In this document: one piece after another, positions 38,101-50,521 of the stretch
Numbering within the stretch: the first letter of the stretch is position 1
How the letters are laid out: each line of letters opens with the position of its first letter
Assembly (NCBI GenBank): GCA_963669155.1
Contig: OZ022577.1
Span: forward strand, 30,064,053 to 30,128,052
Direction of reading: 5' to 3'
Source: Arbacia lixula
Taxonomy: Eukaryota; Echinodermata; Echinoidea; Arbacioida; Arbaciidae
Length of the DNA stretch: 64,000 nucleotides
The notes under the pieces: model-generated
Seen by the model: only the letters and a program-made list of their open reading frames with translations
Database searches by the model: none
Told to the model about the DNA's origin: nothing
Program-made: the position numbers and the translations under genes

Positions 38101-41100
38101 CTGGTAATAATAAAGTAGCCGTTATTTGAAGCGAAGTGATCACTTTTTGTATTGCGGAACGAATTGATGTTACAGACAATGGAGTATCAAAGACAAGTTG
38201 TATATTTTTGACACAGTGTGCATAACCTGGTTATTAAATTCAAACTATAAAAAAAAAATATATTCTCAAATACATCCCTGGCTCGACGGACTGACAAAAG
38301 AGTAGAATGATGGAGTGACCTATGAGTGCCAGACTGTATTTTTCAGTTTGGATCAGAAATGTTATACTGCCTTGAGGTCAGGCTACCACGTGCAATGTAG
38401 TATAAAGGACAGATGTAGCCTATGATGAAGACTTCCAACTCATATTTTTTCTGGTCACTAAGAGACCGAGTGCATACAACCTTTTATACCCCTCTAATGT
38501 TCATGTTCTTGGTGACGTGACCCTACATGTGCAGGTTCAACTTCGTGGGCTGTCGGCGTAGGAAGATGCTTGGTTCCATAGCAAAAAGTGACATTCCATG
38601 AGCTCAGTCAAATGCACTGTCTAGTTTGGTTAGTGCCAGCTCAATGTCTGGATTACGGGAGCCTCTTTCAATTACCCTCGGTAATAGGGCAGTCTTACTT
38701 CTAAATAAACTGAGTTCATCTGTTGCATTCTCACTGCAATCGATTACTCATGTTTGTGGTTGGAATTATTTCATTCAAGTCTCGAGGTATGCATTTTGCA
38801 TTCTATAGTGTGATATAGCACACGAAAATGAAGGGAAATGTGAAGTGTTTTGAAAAAACAGTTTTATTATTGTATCGCGAATGTGGGAATGAGAAGAGAT
38901 CGCTTATTATCGTCATTCTTGGGACATCTAAAACACAGTCATGTTGGTCAAGGACAATTTATAATGTTATATAAACACACATTCAATGGATGTTAATGCA
39001 CTACCAGTTACGAAAACATATGACATGGTGCTTTACGGGTTAGGAGTGAGTTGTAAATGTGTGGATAAGAAATTGAATTTCATCCAAGCCAACCTCCACG
39101 CCAATTTCACATCCTTACGCCCCACCCCCTCTCCTTCCCGCACACCGACTCACACACTTACTCGCCATCTTCCCCACACACCCATCTCGATTCTAAGAAC
39201 ACCTCCTCGATCGACACCTGATGCCGCCGTAATCTTGCCTCTCCATGAACTCGTTTCCTGGCTCGTGAAAATCTAGAAGGCATCTCGTAAATGATGCAGT
39301 CGAAAACGAGCCCATCATTCGACACGGAGATGGTTCGCGGGCTCGGTTGGCAAGCGTGAAGTGCACCCAAAGGTCGAGTGTTTCGAAATACACCCCTTGG
39401 GCCAAACTATCAAAGCTGGAATAAATCGCGTGCCTGCTTCGTGAAATGGCAACCAGAGGGGAGAAACCACGGGAGAGCATCGAACGACATGAAAGAAGAA
39501 AGGGAGAAAGAAGGATAATTTCGTCATGCAATACCCCGTCCAGTATTACATCGTCAGAACATCCCCCCCCCCTTCCCCTCACTATTACAGCAACTTCACA
39601 CGTTTTGTTTCAATAGACACATGATAGAAGGAAAGAAACGATGCATGCTCCTCAATCGGTCATGCTGATTGCTGAAAATAATGACAACGCACGAATCACC
39701 TGTGGCTGCCAAGATCAAAGATATATGATGTTTATCACGTGTTATGGAAAGAATTATAATTTTGATGTTATTTTACAGCTTGTGACCTTATTTGAGGGAT
39801 TTTTTAAATACATTGTCTTATATCACAATTCACGCATCATTCTGTGTCGTAAGCTATTATCAAGTCACTTAACATCTATGTATGAAGATGTGAGATGATT
39901 TGATTTCACATCAGTAGCATTGCCATATTTGTACATTAATCATGCAAGTCGAATACTGTTTGAGATATATTGATCTTTGGTTGCTTAGATATAATTTGTT
40001 ATGGGAATGTTTTGTACTTTTAAAAGTCATTCATATCATGCCCATGGAAATATAATGCAGTTACCGGATATGATTTAAAATCATGCTTTTTCTGAAAAAA
40101 ATAATGGTTGTTTTCATTGTGGAGACAATCTATTTGTTTGCAGCTTCCTAGTGTTATCGTTTGACGTCACATTATTTTGTGTATCTAACGATTAAGCATC
40201 AACTTAAAGATGAGTCTACCCGTCCTCCCATTTACCAAATGATCTACACAAGATGTTGACATAGTGCCTTTTTAGATCCAATACGAATGCACAGGTTCAT
40301 CCGATAAACTTCCTTTGGACTACACAAAGACTCATACATTGTTAGCCGCCCAGCTGTCGTCATTGAAAGGTACTGTGACACAGTTTTTAAGAATGATTTT
40401 ATAAATACAACCTTCCCTACTCACGAACTACAAAAAAGAGCTGCTATGGTAATATGTACGTCACTGCTTTGATTATCATTTCCATGACAACTGGGAGCCA
40501 GATACTCGTTTGTTAGTGCAGTCAGCTTTTCTCGCCAGAATCATTATTTTTACTGATAATGCTTGTGATGCTTGGAAAGGAAAACTGTACAAGATGTGTC
40601 CTCAACACCTATAACACCACGTGCATATGTCAAGATAACATTTTGTCTTTAAAGACGAGAAGATAATGTGATGGACCGTTGTCGGTGCGAGTGTTGAATG
40701 AACTGGTCTTACTGTAATTTAGAGACCAAATTTCATCCGTCATGAGTGGGGGTACATGGAGTTGATTTCGTTTTTCTTTACGTGAATTAAATCACGTTGG
40801 AAGACTGCAACTCAGTACTCTTCAGTGATTTTATTTTCACATGCGCACCACACTTACAAGTTAATGCCATAGTGATCCTTAGTCTCAGTGAACTTTTATG
40901 GCGGTTGGGAAATTGAAGTGTTCTATTTTATTCATTTTATAGCTAATTCCATGATGAAATGTACTATCGTCTATTATACCTGACATCGATGATCAGCAAT
41001 ATAAATACATGTACTGCGTTAATCGAAATGTTAATGTCTTATTCACTGTGGTACAGGCAAGTTGTGCTTATGACAGATAAGAATGGGTTGTGCTCAGCGC

Positions 41101-44100
41101 AACGAAGTAGGCAGTTTGTAGATTGACATTGCATGTCTTGAGAGTGAGGAAGGGCCCGACTGGCCTGTCTTCATTGCGAGGAGTCTGAATTCTGGGATTG
41201 ACATGAGAGATGTGACATTATCTCACGCACAGCGATCGCGACGGGCGCCGCTTTCTGTCGCTGTGCCCAAGTCGCGCCAGTTCGCATTGCGCACTCATTT
41301 CCCCCACCCACGTTGACATCGAATGCCTGGATATGTTTTAAGCCGAACGCTACGAGTCCGGTAAGATAAGAACGAACATTTTAGGATTGATTTGTCTTGC
41401 TAGCGGCCGGAAGTCCTCGAATACTGCCACGCGAAGGTGGACGAAAATTAAACAGGGAAATGATCGCATATCATATTTCATAGGATATGTAGCATAGACA
41501 TTTACAATTTGTTATGAATTGAAATGTCAAGAAGCACACTCGTGTCGATAACATGTGTCAAAAGTAAAATCGGCTAGGGTTATCTGAAGAAGGACAACAT
41601 GTGCAGGCACAGAGATGGCGCTTGGACCAGTTTGACGTTAAAAGAGGATGCTATTAATTTGCCAGGTTGGCATAATTCACTCCCACTTAAGTCCCTCTCG
41701 TCGATTATCCAATAAACAGACAAATCAAACCGTATTCCCTGTGTCAATCGGCGCTTATCACTAGTACAGGTTGGCGGAGTTTCAGTCAGAGTTGGTCTCG
41801 TCATTATCCACACATTTTGAGGACCTTGTTCAGACTTAGAGAATCGTTGACCCCGCTTTGCACTTTATAGAAATATAGCAGTAACATTAAACATATTTCA
41901 GTCCATCATTCTTATTTTAGAAAGGCTGTTAGGTGGCATGTACTTCGAATGTCGATCCAGGTTGGCGTTGGTTTGTAGAAGAGTGGGTTTTAGAGTCAAG
42001 TTTGCATTTTAACTGTCAATAAAAGTAGGCCTATATGGATTAATTAAAATTAAGTAATGCGTCTATAGACAATTGTCATTCACTCCCTATCGGTATGGTT
42101 ACCCGTGAAGTCCATTCAGCATATTGGGTGTAAGCGTGGTAACTCTACTTTCCATTATTATTTAAGTAAAATCAGCTGCTAGCTATAAATGATTTGACAT
42201 GAACCTTACATTGGATATTGTTTAATCGGCGATAATTTTTAAACAATGTTGTAAAAAAAGACTTTATGTATCCAGGACAATTTTGCTATTTCAATACAAT
42301 TCAATTTGAAATTTAATTTTGCTCACTATAAAAAGAAATTTATCTAGTGTCAAGAACATGTCATTAAACTACAAAGAATTAATAAATCATTAATATTAAA
42401 AACAAAAACGACCATTTAACGAGTTTATGAGAATGAGAGTTCAACAAAAGAGCGATGAGCCTTAAAAATCACTTCTTATGAAGTACTTTCGCCTATACTT
42501 ACAAAAGTTGATGTGGCTATGTTTTCCTGATTGTAACTAATGTGTCTGCATGTCTGAAGTAATGCATGTCTTATAGGGTAAAAAGAAGAAAAGGTCGTGT
42601 CATCATGAAAATTGTCATCAAAGAGAAGGTTAGTAAAATGCATGCCAACAGTCTGCCAGAGGAAAAAACACATGAATTGCATGTTATCAATAGGCATGCT
42701 AGGTCAGGGTGAAGAATGTTGTAGGGGTGGGGCGTGGGTTGAGTGAGTAAACCCATCGGAAAACAAGTGTAACACCATGGTTGGCTCTCTACCCCGAACG
42801 GAGCGCTCTAATTATTCATGTAAACGTTAGGAAGCGTTCATTAGTGTTGGTGACTGCCGCTTCTCTGGTGCTGACTGATTCGGTTTTCAGTGCTAATCAG
42901 TGAGTCAAGCACCGATCACGCTCACGTCATTCCCGATGAAAACTCCGCTGCTCACGCTCGGCGTCTCCAAGAGGCAATGACCGACCTAGCATCGGTTCAA
43001 GGCTGCAGCTCCAGTTGTTTCTCGAGAGGAAGCCATGTTTGTCAGCCCTTCATGTTACTCATACAAATGTGTTTGAAAATATATGACAGTTTTATATAAT
43101 TGCCTGATTTGCCTCTGTGCTTTTAAGAGGGCTTATAATTGTATTATACCAGTATCCATGGTAGCGGTATAAATATTTGTGCTTCTATTCAAATAATGAT
43201 GCTCTTTATTTCCCTGTCGGTCATTCAATTTCTGAAAAATATAGCAAATCTTTCTTTCCACTACCTTGAAAGTAATTTCACACGTTTGACAATACAAGGG
43301 AATAACTTAAGTTATTCCAGGGATTTCCAAGGAGAAATACCCCGATCTGTATGGTTCCATAAAGAAAATAATCGCTGGATTAGTAGTACGCGTGGTAAAT
43401 TTGTTCATCTGTTCCTTCTCTCTTTAGTCTTTGTGAACTCGACTTTACTTTTCAGTTCAATCTCGTATTCCTGTCAACCCTTCTAACCTATATCTTACGC
43501 TTACTTGCCATCCCAATCTGATCGGACCGTCTCTATAAAAGTCGTTCTGAGCAGACACGCGTCGTTGCATGCGGCGACTTGCAAAACAAACTCTTGCTTT
43601 CCATGTCACTGATCTTGCTTGGAACTGCAGGAAAGAGGGCGTTCCTTGGGCACGACTTCGCAGTCTAGACACGAACACGTGGTCCTATCTGATTGATTGG
43701 TAAGCTGGATAAAGCTGACAAGGCGTCGATATCATCCTCTCAGTTCTCGCGCTGTATTACAGTTATCATATAGGCTAATGCCGTGATACGATCAGACAAT
43801 AATGCATATATGATATTGTGACGTACATGGTTGTGACGTATCCGAATGGAAAGTGCTCTTCACGCAAGGATGGCATCTTTCTGTAATGAGCTTGACGTGT
43901 GCAGTATTCATGAAACTAGGCCACAGACCACTCGTGCTTGCCCTCATTCCCTTATAAGAACACATACAAAGCATATACCTTCGGGAATGATAGGTGAAGA
44001 GTGCGCATTTTTTACCGAGTTGAGTGGAATGGTGAGGAACAATGAGGACACGCCACGCGAGTGAGGGAAATTACGTGGGTTTACCCTTTGAATTTGTATT

Positions 44101-44126
44101 ACATTGTAAATCAGGTAGTTTCCCCT
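32159..44126. other. Long non-coding stretch, no gene seen
   Basis: Mostly unique-looking DNA. GC-richer, CpG-containing patches at about 32,640-32,860, 33,240-33,560, 36,340-36,720 and 39,110-39,560 could be regulatory. A poly-C run lies at 33,161-33,174. Open frames there (for example 39,193-39,582 on -) lack similarity to any family I know. Confidence 0.45.
33328..33344. promoter_or_regulatory. Paired CRE-like sites
   Basis: TGACGTA at 33,328 and the full palindrome TGACGTCA at 33,337-33,344 lie 9 bp apart in a GC-richer patch. This matches the CREB/ATF consensus; function is only inferred. Confidence 0.25.
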
Positions 44127-44778
44127 CTACCGTGTGTCTAAAAAAAAAACACTATACACTTTTGAAATGGCTACCGAATAAAAAATATTTGATTCTGGGG
44201 CGAATTATTTACATGTATGGATAGCTTATGGTCTTAACTTTCATCCGACAATAAGACGTCCAAAAATAATTCTTGCTTGAATGAGCACTGCTCACTTTTG
44301 TAAAGGGTATGAAAATTAGGCTGCGCAGGAATTAGCCTTCCAATTTTGCGAGAGGTTGAGTATTGAATATTCAATTGAATATTCAATTATTGGTTGTCGA
44401 AAAAAAAAAGAACGTCAAAGATGCCGGCAATTCATTCTTTAGGTCAATGGATAACCTGAAGAATAGGCAACCAGTAGCTGAGACATTTCAACTAAATGTA
44501 TTTGAATAATAAATATTAATTGGAATATTCAATTGAATATTTGATATTCAACCTCTCGCAAAATTGGAAGGCTCATTCTTCCGCAGCCTAATTTTCATAC
44601 CCTTTACAAAAGTGAGCAGTGCTCATTCAAGCAAGAATTATTTTTGGACGTTTTGGTGTCAGATGAAAGTTGAGACCATAAGTTAGCCATACATGTAAAT
44701 CATTCTCCCCAGATCAAATATTTTTTCTATTCGGCAGCAATTTCAAAAGTGCATAGATTTTTTTGAGACACACGGTAG
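44127..44778. mobile_element. Fold-back (MITE-like) element with ~265-bp arms
   Basis: Arms at about 44,127-44,393 and 44,505-44,778 are reverse complements with few differences. The ends read TA-CCGTGTGTCT and AGACACACGG-TA, consistent with a TA target duplication. The inner ends carry an AT-rich palindromic motif (ATTCAATTGAATATTCAATT). The ~110-bp loop has no coding frame. Confidence 0.88.
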
Positions 44779-47299
44779 AATACAGTCAACATACAGAAGG
44801 TTGAAGAACTGTCGGGTGTCTTCCGCTTATAATCGTCATTCATCATACTTGATTGATGAAAATATTGGAAGTATTTCCATTCTGTAGCGAATCATGAACG
44901 GATGCGCAAAATATCAAGGTGAAATCTGAAATGAGTTTGAGTAGGAGTAATCAAGCACGTATCCGCACAAAGATGGATCTGTACTGGCAATGAGAGGATT
45001 CACCTCTAGTTATAATCGTGATATTCACCCATCCTCCCGCACTTCATCACGCTCCTCCTCCTCCAACGGTTTTCTTCACCCTCAAACATTTTTTCGCACG
45101 TTTACCCCTAGTGCCTCTTAATTTTGTTAATCGTCTTTCATTTTCCAATGTTCTCACAATTTCATGTATAGGTGTCACACATATTACTAGTACCACATGG
45201 TTACAAGGATTAACTTTGTAAAGTGCTTCTGCTTTAATCATGGGTAGATGTGAAAATGTTGGTTGTAACTTCCATTTGGCCTCAAACAATCACGTCTAGC
45301 GACCAGGGTCTCCTCGCATACTATCACGTGTATTTTATTAACCAGAACTGTTTCAGGTCAATGTGTGTGGTATTGGCCGTATGTTTCTCGGGTTCCAGGA
45401 TGTGAAGGGCATGGACACACTATACTGTTACGTCTGCTTCACATTTATGGGAACAGTTAAGTCTGGAAACATGATCTAAGCCCAGATCATTCATGAACTA
45501 GCAGCATGTAGGGAAGGGGGCTTACAGATTATGTGTCCAGACTTAGTTTTGAAGCAGTGGTAATACGGACTCCATTGTCTAGAAGCAAAGCCCTATAAAC
45601 CACTTTGATGGATTGACTTGACTAAAAGCAAACAAATTCGAGGAACATCTAAGCAAACGTTTGAGGGAAATTATACATTTTAGTAGTGAGCTGTAAGTAT
45701 TTACAAATCTTAATCACTAGCAGGCAAAGTAGGCAAGTGATGCTCTGAACAATTCGCACAATACTTCATTTCGGAACGATGGGGTTGTCCATGAAGGATA
45801 GTGATTAGGAATCAGTGCTAATGATCATGATTTTAAATGAGTTCCAATGTCCTTTTACAGAAACATATCTTAATTTTTGTTTCTGATTTGTTTGCTTTTA
45901 GGGTTTCATTACCCTTTTTCAGGGTTTCATTACCTTTCAAATGCAGTACATCATAATGGAGATCCCCGCTTTCGGTAACTAACATGAGGACCACATGTTG
46001 CAGCATGGAGGCATTTATCTCTCCGCAATGGCTTCATCGCAGGAGGCATCCCCGCGCCTCTATTTCCGGTGATGAGTCTGGTCTTTTTGACATGTCACAT
46101 TCTCACAGTCCTGTCGTCAGGGAAATTGAAATTAGACGGGTATCATGAATGTCTCGAGAAACGCCCACTCCCCACTGAGTGTTCGCCATCAACGGCGACA
46201 TGCCAACTCATCGTCGGAATTGATTATGAATGAGAGCTAGCTAGAAACAATTCTCGCCAGATAATGTCGATAAATGTCGCAATGGAGTTCGTTTGAGGAT
46301 GTTGAAATGTAAATTTACAACCCTGGCAGACGTGTTGTCACATTTGTATCTATTCAGCACAAGTTTTATATATGTAATCCCAATCTTCTTGTAAATATAA
46401 TTGATAATCGGAGATGAATTCATTTGAGAAATAAACTTTTATTTATAGGCCTGATCCCATCGATCAAAAGGTAACAATATTTGGTAGTCTTACCTCAAAT
46501 TTATACCAATCAAATTTACATCAAATTCCATTGGTCACAATATAAAGTTATAGAGTGTGAAATACTTAATCAAATTATATCCGGGGGAAATGGTGTATGT
46601 CAACATGACCCCGAATTAAATTCAGTCAATTTCCATTTTGTAGATTGCCATACCTGTCTGATGTTCGTAGCAGAACATTGTTTCTCAGATTTTCTGAAGT
46701 CTAAGTCCATCTATTTAAGATAGAAATAAGCGAATTTTATCTGTAATCCTAATCTTTCGACAGGAGTGGTTATGTAACTAGGTTTTCACCTATAACCCAA
46801 CGTTATCTCAAATATATAATCCTACCCTGTTAAGTTCATTTTGTATGTGTGGATTATTTGCGATTTGCACGTGTTTATTTACAAGTAATGTAGTGTTATA
46901 CTAATCGTCTCACTTTTTGAAGGCAAGGGAAAGAAGAAGTAAAGACTATATTATACCGTAATAAACGGGTTGCCTTTCTGCCGTGAACTTGGATCCCATT
47001 CTAGTCTGATTCCGAGAAGGAATCGTCTCAAATCTATTTAGATATCAAGGAAATCCGGACTCTGTGATGAAGTCAGGACGGTTTTGCCATTATAATAGCC
47101 CTTAATGATTGCCATTTCTGCTCTATACCTTTCAATATTGACTGAATATTTTCTGCCCACACTTACTTTTAATGTTGCACAGTCACGCTTTTTGCAGCAG
47201 TAATTTATTCGCCACAGTAGAAGTTATGTAAGTATTGAACAGGGTATCTCCAGGGGAAGCGACGTCTCGTTTGAAAGGGCAGACCTAACAATGCACCTA
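44779..47299. other. Non-coding stretch, no gene seen
   Basis: Short frames only. A small direct duplication of AGGGTTTCATTACC occurs at about 45,899-45,933. Confidence 0.4.
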
Positions 47300-47316
47300 C
47301 CCCCCCCCCCCCCCCC
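47300..47316 (+). repeat. Poly-C run
   Basis: A run of about 17 C. Confidence 0.9.
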
Positions 47317-47979
47317 TTCAACAAAGACAAAGTCCCTCATCCCCCTTCCCCGCCCACCTTTTGCTCGGCGCCATGTCGGTAACGTTATATCACTCTCCTG
47401 GGTAAGTAATTACCCGGTAATAAATAGCCATGTCGTTCAACTCGCGGTATATTTGATGTCAACGCAACGTGTGTTTTGGAGAGAACTCTAGACAATCAAC
47501 GGAAATCCGTGCAGATGCGGGTGGCATCACACGTGAGAGATTGTACACCGGTATGGTTATATGCAAAGTGATTACGACATTTATCTGGGGGAAGCAGTTA
47601 TCTGGCCCAGAAAAGAGAACACCGCCTAAAATGCACAGCACTATGCATCAAAAACAACAAACAGTATAAAGAAAGAAAGTGAATGTTTATATTTTGTCAC
47701 CGGTGATATTCAAGCGTGTGAGGTCAAACTGATTTAACTTGTTAAACCCGAAGAATGGTAGAAAACCACGTTTCTATAATGCATTCATGATAAGAGTCAT
47801 TCAGTTCTTTATCTTTGTATTTCGCCAGTCACTCATATCCACTCTGTTTGAAATTTAATTTCATTCAGCACAAATACAATTGAAGCTGTATATCAAAAAA
47901 AAGTCTGCGGAAGAGAGACAATGATGTAATTTTGATGTTCCTTTAAAGTGCATATACTGTAATGAGAAGACAAAAAAAA

Positions 47980-48290
47980 ACCCTCTTCAATAAGGTGATC
48001 GTGAGTAATCTTCTTACTAATGGTCTTAGATTCATGTATTGTCCATTTTAGCATGTTTAGAAACGTGCTGAAACTTATTTGCCCTCAAATGATCCACAGT
48101 TGGAGAAATGAGTGATTAAACCACAAATCCTCAAGTATTCGGGCCGAACATTTGGATGATTTGTGATTTAATCATTAATTACTCCAAATGTGAATCATTA
48201 GAGGGCAAATAACTTTCAGCAAGTTTCTAAAATGGACAATACATGATTCTATAGTAAGACTATTACTCACGATCACCTTATTGAAGGTTT
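47980..48290. mobile_element. Fold-back (MITE-like) element abutting the HINE-like element
   Basis: CTTCAATAAGGTGATCGTGA at 47,984 is answered by its reverse complement ending at 48,286. The pairing continues inward for about 130 bp per arm with small indels, leaving a short loop near 48,130. It ends within a few bases of the 5' subterminal repeat of the next element. Confidence 0.8.
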
Positions 48291-48334
48291 TTATGCCTCC
48301 GCCACGAAGTGGCCTGAGGCATTATGTTTTCGGG

Positions 48335-48368
48335 TTGTCCGTCCGTCCGTCCGTCCGTACGTCCGTCC
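48335..48368 (+). repeat. (TCCG)n tetranucleotide repeat
   Basis: Repeated GTCC/TCCG units with one interruption (GTAC), just inside the 5' end of the HINE-like element. Confidence 0.9.
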
Positions 48369-48479
48369 CGAATCCGTTTAGGCAATATCTTGAGAACCGT
48401 CAAGCAGATTTGCTTCAAACTTCGTTCATGTATGTATTGCATAAAACTAATGAGGTGTGTAAAATTGGGGTCAAATCTG

Positions 48480-48577
48480 ATTGAGGTCAAAGGTCAAAGG
48501 TCAATGAACTTTGTAAAAATTGCCCAAAAATGACCTTTTCCACAATAAATCCAAATCCAAGGATGCAATTGTCATTA
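48480..48577 (+). repeat. HINE core repeat, copy 1, 5' piece (split by LTR element)
   Basis: It begins with three AGGTCA half-sites spaced by one base (48,484-48,503) and runs to CAATTGTCATTA, where the LTR element is inserted. The rest of this copy resumes at 53,170. Confidence 0.8.
48574..48577. other. Target-site duplication ATTA, left
   Basis: ATTA directly before TGTAAAG of the first LTR; the same four bases follow the last LTR. Confidence 0.8.
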
Positions 48578-49081
48578 TGTAAAGTGGAGAAATTGCCACT
48601 TTACTACATGTACAGCACCAAGTGTAAGGAAGTATTGTTCCACATACCATAGAGGGTAAGACGTAGTTTTCGTGCACAATCTGGACAGTGCACTGTTTGT
48701 TCTCAGATTTTCCTCTTCTTGCATTACATTGTATACCCCCCCTCTCTCTCTCTCTCTCTCCCTCTCTCTCTCTCATTATGGGATTTATGTTAAGTGTTCT
48801 TGGTCACTGGTCTGTGTCGCTGTAAAGTGGGGGGAGGGAACAAGGGGATATTATGGGATGGATTGTACAAATGGTTTGGGTGGGTTGGAGAAGGGACAAG
48901 GAAAATCTGCCTCTTTTCCGTGGCTGCACTCACTGAGTGAAGTTGTTTTTGATACAGGGGAGAAAGATGGCACCAGGGAGAGGGAAGGTGGCTCCCTGGT
49001 TGCAGTTTTGCAGCTTGGCAGCAGTGTACATATTCTAGTCTGTGTGTAGCTGGTAGAAAGTAGCTTGTATCTATCTTCATC

Positions 49082-49090
49082 TATATAATA
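49082..49090 (+). promoter_or_regulatory. Putative TATA box in LTR 1
   Basis: TATATAATA, repeated in LTR 3 at 52,577-52,585, is replaced by CTATACAAAACC in the middle LTR. It is a candidate for the element's promoter. Confidence 0.4.
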
Positions 49091-49103
49091 ACTGTGAAAC
49101 ATC

Positions 49104-49220
49104 ATGGTCCGGCCCAGAAGAACAGTCCTGCAAGATGTCCATATGATTTCCCTGTTTGGAGTCAGGGATGACCTATACAACATGGACGCTATCCATCTGT
49201 CATTGTTTTATCACTGCTGA
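49104..49220 (+). other. Short open frame (38 codons) within LTR 1
   Basis: ATG to TGA; the product starts MVRPRRTVLQDVHMISLFGV. It is identical in LTR 3 (52,599-52,715) but stops after about 12 codons in the middle LTR. I recognise no family; it could be a relic of a longer coding piece or chance. Confidence 0.25.
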
Positions 49221-49677
49221 TTGAGCTACGTACAGCATCGTGGAGGAGCAGCGCAGGTCAGAGTCGAGCGTACTACTAGCGATGATCCTCGTCATAACTG
49301 ATGACCATTCAACTGTGATGGCGCGCAATGGAACGCGTGGGAGGCGCTGGAAGTCGACAAGGAGGACCAGTTCGGGAACGAGTCGGCATCTCTGAAGACG
49401 TAGAAGTCGCACGAGTTTCGGTTTACTCGTTTGAGCGTTTGATTCTACGGGATATAGGAGTTTGGGACTGGTTTCGGCTGCTGTTTGGCGTATTCTGTAT
49501 AATTGCTTGTTCTCAGTTCGATACAATAATGATTACACTTTGCAAAGCAACAGATTTGTACAATTTTAGGCAATTAAATCTCCTGATAGAGCCATTTACA
49601 TCTGCAAATGTCAATTGGTGTTCATTTCATGTGATATGAGTCTTTGTTTGTAAGATAGCGAACCTCGCCTTACAAAA

Positions 49678-49697
49678 TGGTGTCAGAAGTGGGATTC
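49678..49697 (+). other. Primer-binding site 1 (tRNA-Leu-like)
   Basis: TGGTGTCAGAAGTGGGATTC, three bases after the LTR end. It is complementary to a tRNA 3' end reading GAATCCCACTTCTGACACCA, the form of a eukaryotic tRNA-Leu acceptor and T-arm. Confidence 0.75.
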
Positions 49698-50302
49698 ATG
49701 TCACTGAAATTCATCAGGAGATTTATGTCAAATGGTTTAATTCCGATTGTATTTGGGTACGAGGTATTGAGTTTAAAGTTGTATTTCATGTCCAATATCC
49801 ATGTATGTGTCTAAGATAATTTGTTGATTGTAGAACAAGTCAGAGTCAACTTGATTACAATGAGTTGTTATTTGATAATACATGTACGAGACAAGCAAGG
49901 ATACACAAATAGTTAAATTACTTCTCCTAAAACATATTTTGGTCTATAGATAGGGGATTTCAACATGTTTTATGAATGTGTCATGTATTTGGGTGTGAGA
50001 TGGTTTTGGATACTACTAGTTTAATAACCGATCTATATCTGGTACATGTATTGGTGCATGATACAAGTATTTAGATATGAAGGACTTTCTTTCCTCTTCA
50101 TTGTCTGTTTTCTTTGCTTTTCCCCCCTTCCATATATTCTCTAATTATTGTTTGTTGTGGGATACCATATAAACTGATTTATTTACAATTTAATTTAGAA
50201 GTTATGTTCACAGCGATCCATGCATTTTGTGCGTGCTATGGTTACAAGATTACGTTTATGTAGTAGGATTATGTTGTCATGACGTGGGAGTCATGACCAT
50301 TT

Positions 50303-50314
50303 AAAGCAGGGAGG
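50303..50314 (+). other. Polypurine tract 1
   Basis: AAAGCAGGGAGG, two bases before the middle LTR; the expected plus-strand primer position. Confidence 0.7.
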
Positions 50315-50316
50315 TA

Positions 50317-50474
50317 TGTAAAGTGGAGAAATTGCCACTTTACTACATGTACAGCACCAAGTGTAAGGAAGCATTGTTCCACATACCATAGAGGGTAAGA
50401 CGTAGTTTTTGTGCACAATCTGGACAGTGCACTGTTTGTTCTCAGATTTTCCTCTTCTTGCATTACATTGTATA

Positions 50475-50521
<47 letters not shown>

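Larger units (their letters stand above)
48578..49674 (+). repeat. LTR 1 (5' LTR)
   Basis: 1,097 bp, TGTAAAG...CCTTACA. It contains a C-run plus CT microsatellite and a TATATAATA box at 49,082-49,090 about 20 bp before a short open frame. Its sequence matches LTR 3 except for the C/CT tract length. Confidence 0.92.
49675..50316 (+). mobile_element. Internal region 1 of LTR retroelement
   Basis: 642 bp, AT-rich, with stops in all frames. It carries the primer-binding site at its left edge and AAAGCAGGGAGG at its right edge. No coding capacity. Confidence 0.88.

Noticed and set aside
39193..39582. 129-codon frame on the minus strand
   Set aside because: Low-information Arg/Ser/Leu-rich product with no recognised domain; overlapping frames on both strands indicate composition rather than coding.
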